A DNA stretch of 64,000 bases from Syngnathus acus (taxonomy: Eukaryota > Chordata > Actinopteri > Syngnathiformes > Syngnathidae), in the NCBI RefSeq assembly GCF_901709675.1, contig NC_051108.1, positions 3,382,631-3,446,630 on the forward strand, in the 5' to 3' direction. The first letter of the stretch is position 1. Every line of letters begins with the position of its first letter. Shown in pieces: positions 61,912 through 64,000 of the stretch. Below the pieces are notes generated by a model, which was not told where the DNA came from, did not search any database, and saw only the letters and a list, made by a program, of their open reading frames with translations. The position numbers and the translations under genes are program-made.

Positions 61912-64000
61912 ATGGCTTCCATGCTCTTGAAGTCAATGCGGAGCTCCCCTGTCAACCCCTCGTGGGCTGTGCAGTATGGTAAACCATCATCACAATTTCG
62001 AGATTTGTCTTTATTGAGCCATTTTTGCTTCAATATGCATTTAAATCATAATAACTTTGTGTTTCAGCCGCACGATCCCTTAGCATGACGACTCAAGTAA
62101 ACGCTCAAGGTGCAGACTCGCATTGTTTGAATAAACACAAGCATGAGGCTAACTGTCACTGTTTTCCAGCTCAGACAAAAAGCAAGAAGACACTAGCCCG
62201 TCCTGGCGTGAGGAACATAGTACTGGTGGAAGGAGTGCGAACTCCCTTCCTAATGTCTGGAACTACGTGCGTATTACTCTTAGTTTGTCAGAAAAGTGAT
62301 TTCAGTCGTTAATGTTTCTTTGTTTACAGCTATGCTGACCTGATGCCTCACGACTTGGCCAGAGCAGCTCTACAGTAAGTGTGTGTTACCTTGGCGTAAA
62401 ATCATTTTATCCGGGATAATTTTTTATTTTTTTTTGTAGAGGTCTTCTGCACAAAACAGGCTTACCCAAGGATGCTGTGGACTACATCATTTATGGAACA
62501 GTCATTCAGGAGGTTAAAACAAGCAATGTTGCTCGAGAGGTATTAACACTCATTTACACATCAATATAGAAAGAGCTGCTCCTGATGAGCGTTATCCTTC
62601 ACCTTGTTCTCAGGCAGCGCTGGGTGCAGGCTTCTCAGACAAGATCCCCGCTCATACAGTCACCATGGCTTGTATCTCCTCCAATCAGGCCATGACCTCG
62701 GGTATGTCAGAGCCACTATGACTGCATTAGAACCAGACCTCAATCTGAAATTCAATCAAATAAATAGTTAGCTATCTCTTTCAGTTGCCTGCCTGACTTG
62801 TGTTTTTGTCTCCTTCTAGCTGTTGGCCTAATTGCTGCCGGGCAGTGTGACGCGGTAGTGGCAGGTGGAGTCGAATTCATGTCCGACGTTCCTATCCGTC
62901 ACAGCCGCAAGATGAGGAAGACGATGTTGTCGCTCAGCAGGGCAAAGACCCTCGGCCAGAGGCTCGGTCTAATTGGAAGCATCCGTCTGCCACACCTCTC
63001 ACCAGAAGTATGTGTTCACAGTATTGATTGTAAATAGGGTTGCACCAAAAAAGGAATTTCACGCTGCCAACATTTTTCAGAATGGTAAAAATACGATAGC
63101 ACATCCATGACAATGCCGCACTTTTACTTTGTGCCCGAAGCTGCCCGCTGTCGCCGAGTTCTCTACTGCCGAAACAATGGGGCACAGTGCCGACCGCCTG
63201 GCTGCAGCGTTTGGAGTCTCCAGAGTGGAGCAGGATGAGTTTGCTTTGAGATCTCACACTTTTGCCAAAAAAGCCCAAGATGCAGGTCTGCTGCAGGATG
63301 TCATCTCCTTTAAAGTGCCCGGTAAATATTTCATCACACGTGTATCTAACCTCACTTCTGGAATATAAGAATATTCCAACCACGAGTGTGCAAGGGTCCG
63401 CCATATTTTTTTCTACACGATGGTTTGTCTTTTTAGGCCGTGATATTGTTTCCAAGGACAACGGCATCCGTCCATCCTCCAAGGAGCAGATGGCCAAACT
63501 GAAAGCAGCCTTTGTTAAACCTCACGGCACCGTCACCGCCGCCAACTCGTCCTTTTTGGTAAGCCCAACACAAGCGCTGCCGCAACTTTCCAGCTCCTCT
63601 GGTCTAGTCAAGTTTTCTTCCAAAACTGCCATTCTACTTATTCCTGCTTTCAGACTGACGGTGCCTCTGCTGTGCTCATTATGTCTGAAGAGAAAGCTCT
63701 GGCAATGGGCTACAAGCCTAAAGCCTACCTGAGGTAAGTGCACAATGGCGTCATTTCATCCCAATTAACACTTGATTAATGCTTCCTTTGTATTCTTCAT
63801 GACAGAGACTTTGTTTACGTGTCTCAGGACCCCAAAGATCAACTACTTCTGGGGTGAGTCGATTTTTTTTTTTCTTTTTTTACTGTTTATAAATATTCGC
63901 ATATCCAATTTTTAAGTGTGAACTACTCCGACCCTTTTCAGGCCAACTTACGCTACACCCAAGGCCTTAGAACGTGCTGGCTTGACCATGAATGACATTG
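61912..64000 (+). CDS. hadhb: Trifunctional enzyme subunit beta (3-ketoacyl-CoA thiolase), 3' end outside window
   Basis: Mitochondrial thiolase performing the last step of long-chain beta-oxidation as the partner of hadha. Exons in the window: 61912-61978, 62068-62109, 62170-62266, 62330-62374, 62440-62539, 62614-62701, 62820-63007, 63141-63321, 63437-63558, 63654-63733, 63806-63853, and 63942 to the edge. These give about 372 residues of an expected ~474. The mitochondrial leader is [18 protein letters not shown]. The thiolase N-domain contains the catalytic Cys in [14 protein letters not shown] (Cys137 in this model). Family landmarks are [37 protein letters not shown] and [17 protein letters not shown]. 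The catalytic His and second Cys lie beyond the window. The reading frame is intact to the end. The ATG lies 6 nt after the acceptor of exon 2 of the transcript. Confidence 0.96.

Noticed and set aside
62934-63497. A 187-codon open frame antisense to hadhb
   Set aside because: It runs across hadhb exons and introns on the opposite strand and shows no recognisable domain. It is a shadow of the conserved thiolase exons.

Overview
The window is vertebrate nuclear DNA and most likely comes from a ray-finned (percomorph-like teleost) fish. The genes are multi-exon with GT-AG introns, many under 100 bp. Introns and intergenic DNA carry short fish-type DNA transposons and AT microsatellites. The protein families are vertebrate-specific: estrogen receptor beta, nesprin-2 and GAREM2. 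I cannot name the species. All exon models were spliced by hand from the sequence.

Layout: 1-9964 is intergenic, opening with nested foldback repeats. esr2 (+, 9965-14167) is complete in 8 coding exons. syne2 (-, 43368-16153) lies convergent to it. It is an open chain of 62 coding exons ending in a perfect KASH tail, but it has no N-terminal half and no actin-binding region. Its apparent 5' exons contain in-frame stops. atp5mj (+, 45763-46473) is a tiny ATP-synthase-associated proteolipid gene, divergent from syne2. garem2 (+, 47282-54307) encodes a GRB2/ERK adaptor and has upstream ORFs. hadha (-, 60910-55370) and hadhb (+, 61912 to the window end) are head to head and encode the two subunits of the mitochondrial trifunctional protein. 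hadhb is cut by the window edge.

Two blocks known from human meet here: ESR2-SYNE2 (human 14q23) and GAREM2-HADHA-HADHB (human 2p23). Relative orientations inside each block are preserved. The junction is the 43.4-47 kb interval, where syne2 loses its front half and atp5mj sits. The strongest finding is therefore a 5'-truncated, KASH-only nesprin-2 at a synteny junction, possibly using the promoter region it shares with atp5mj. hadha/hadhb act together in long-chain fatty-acid beta-oxidation. The other genes have no evident joint pathway.
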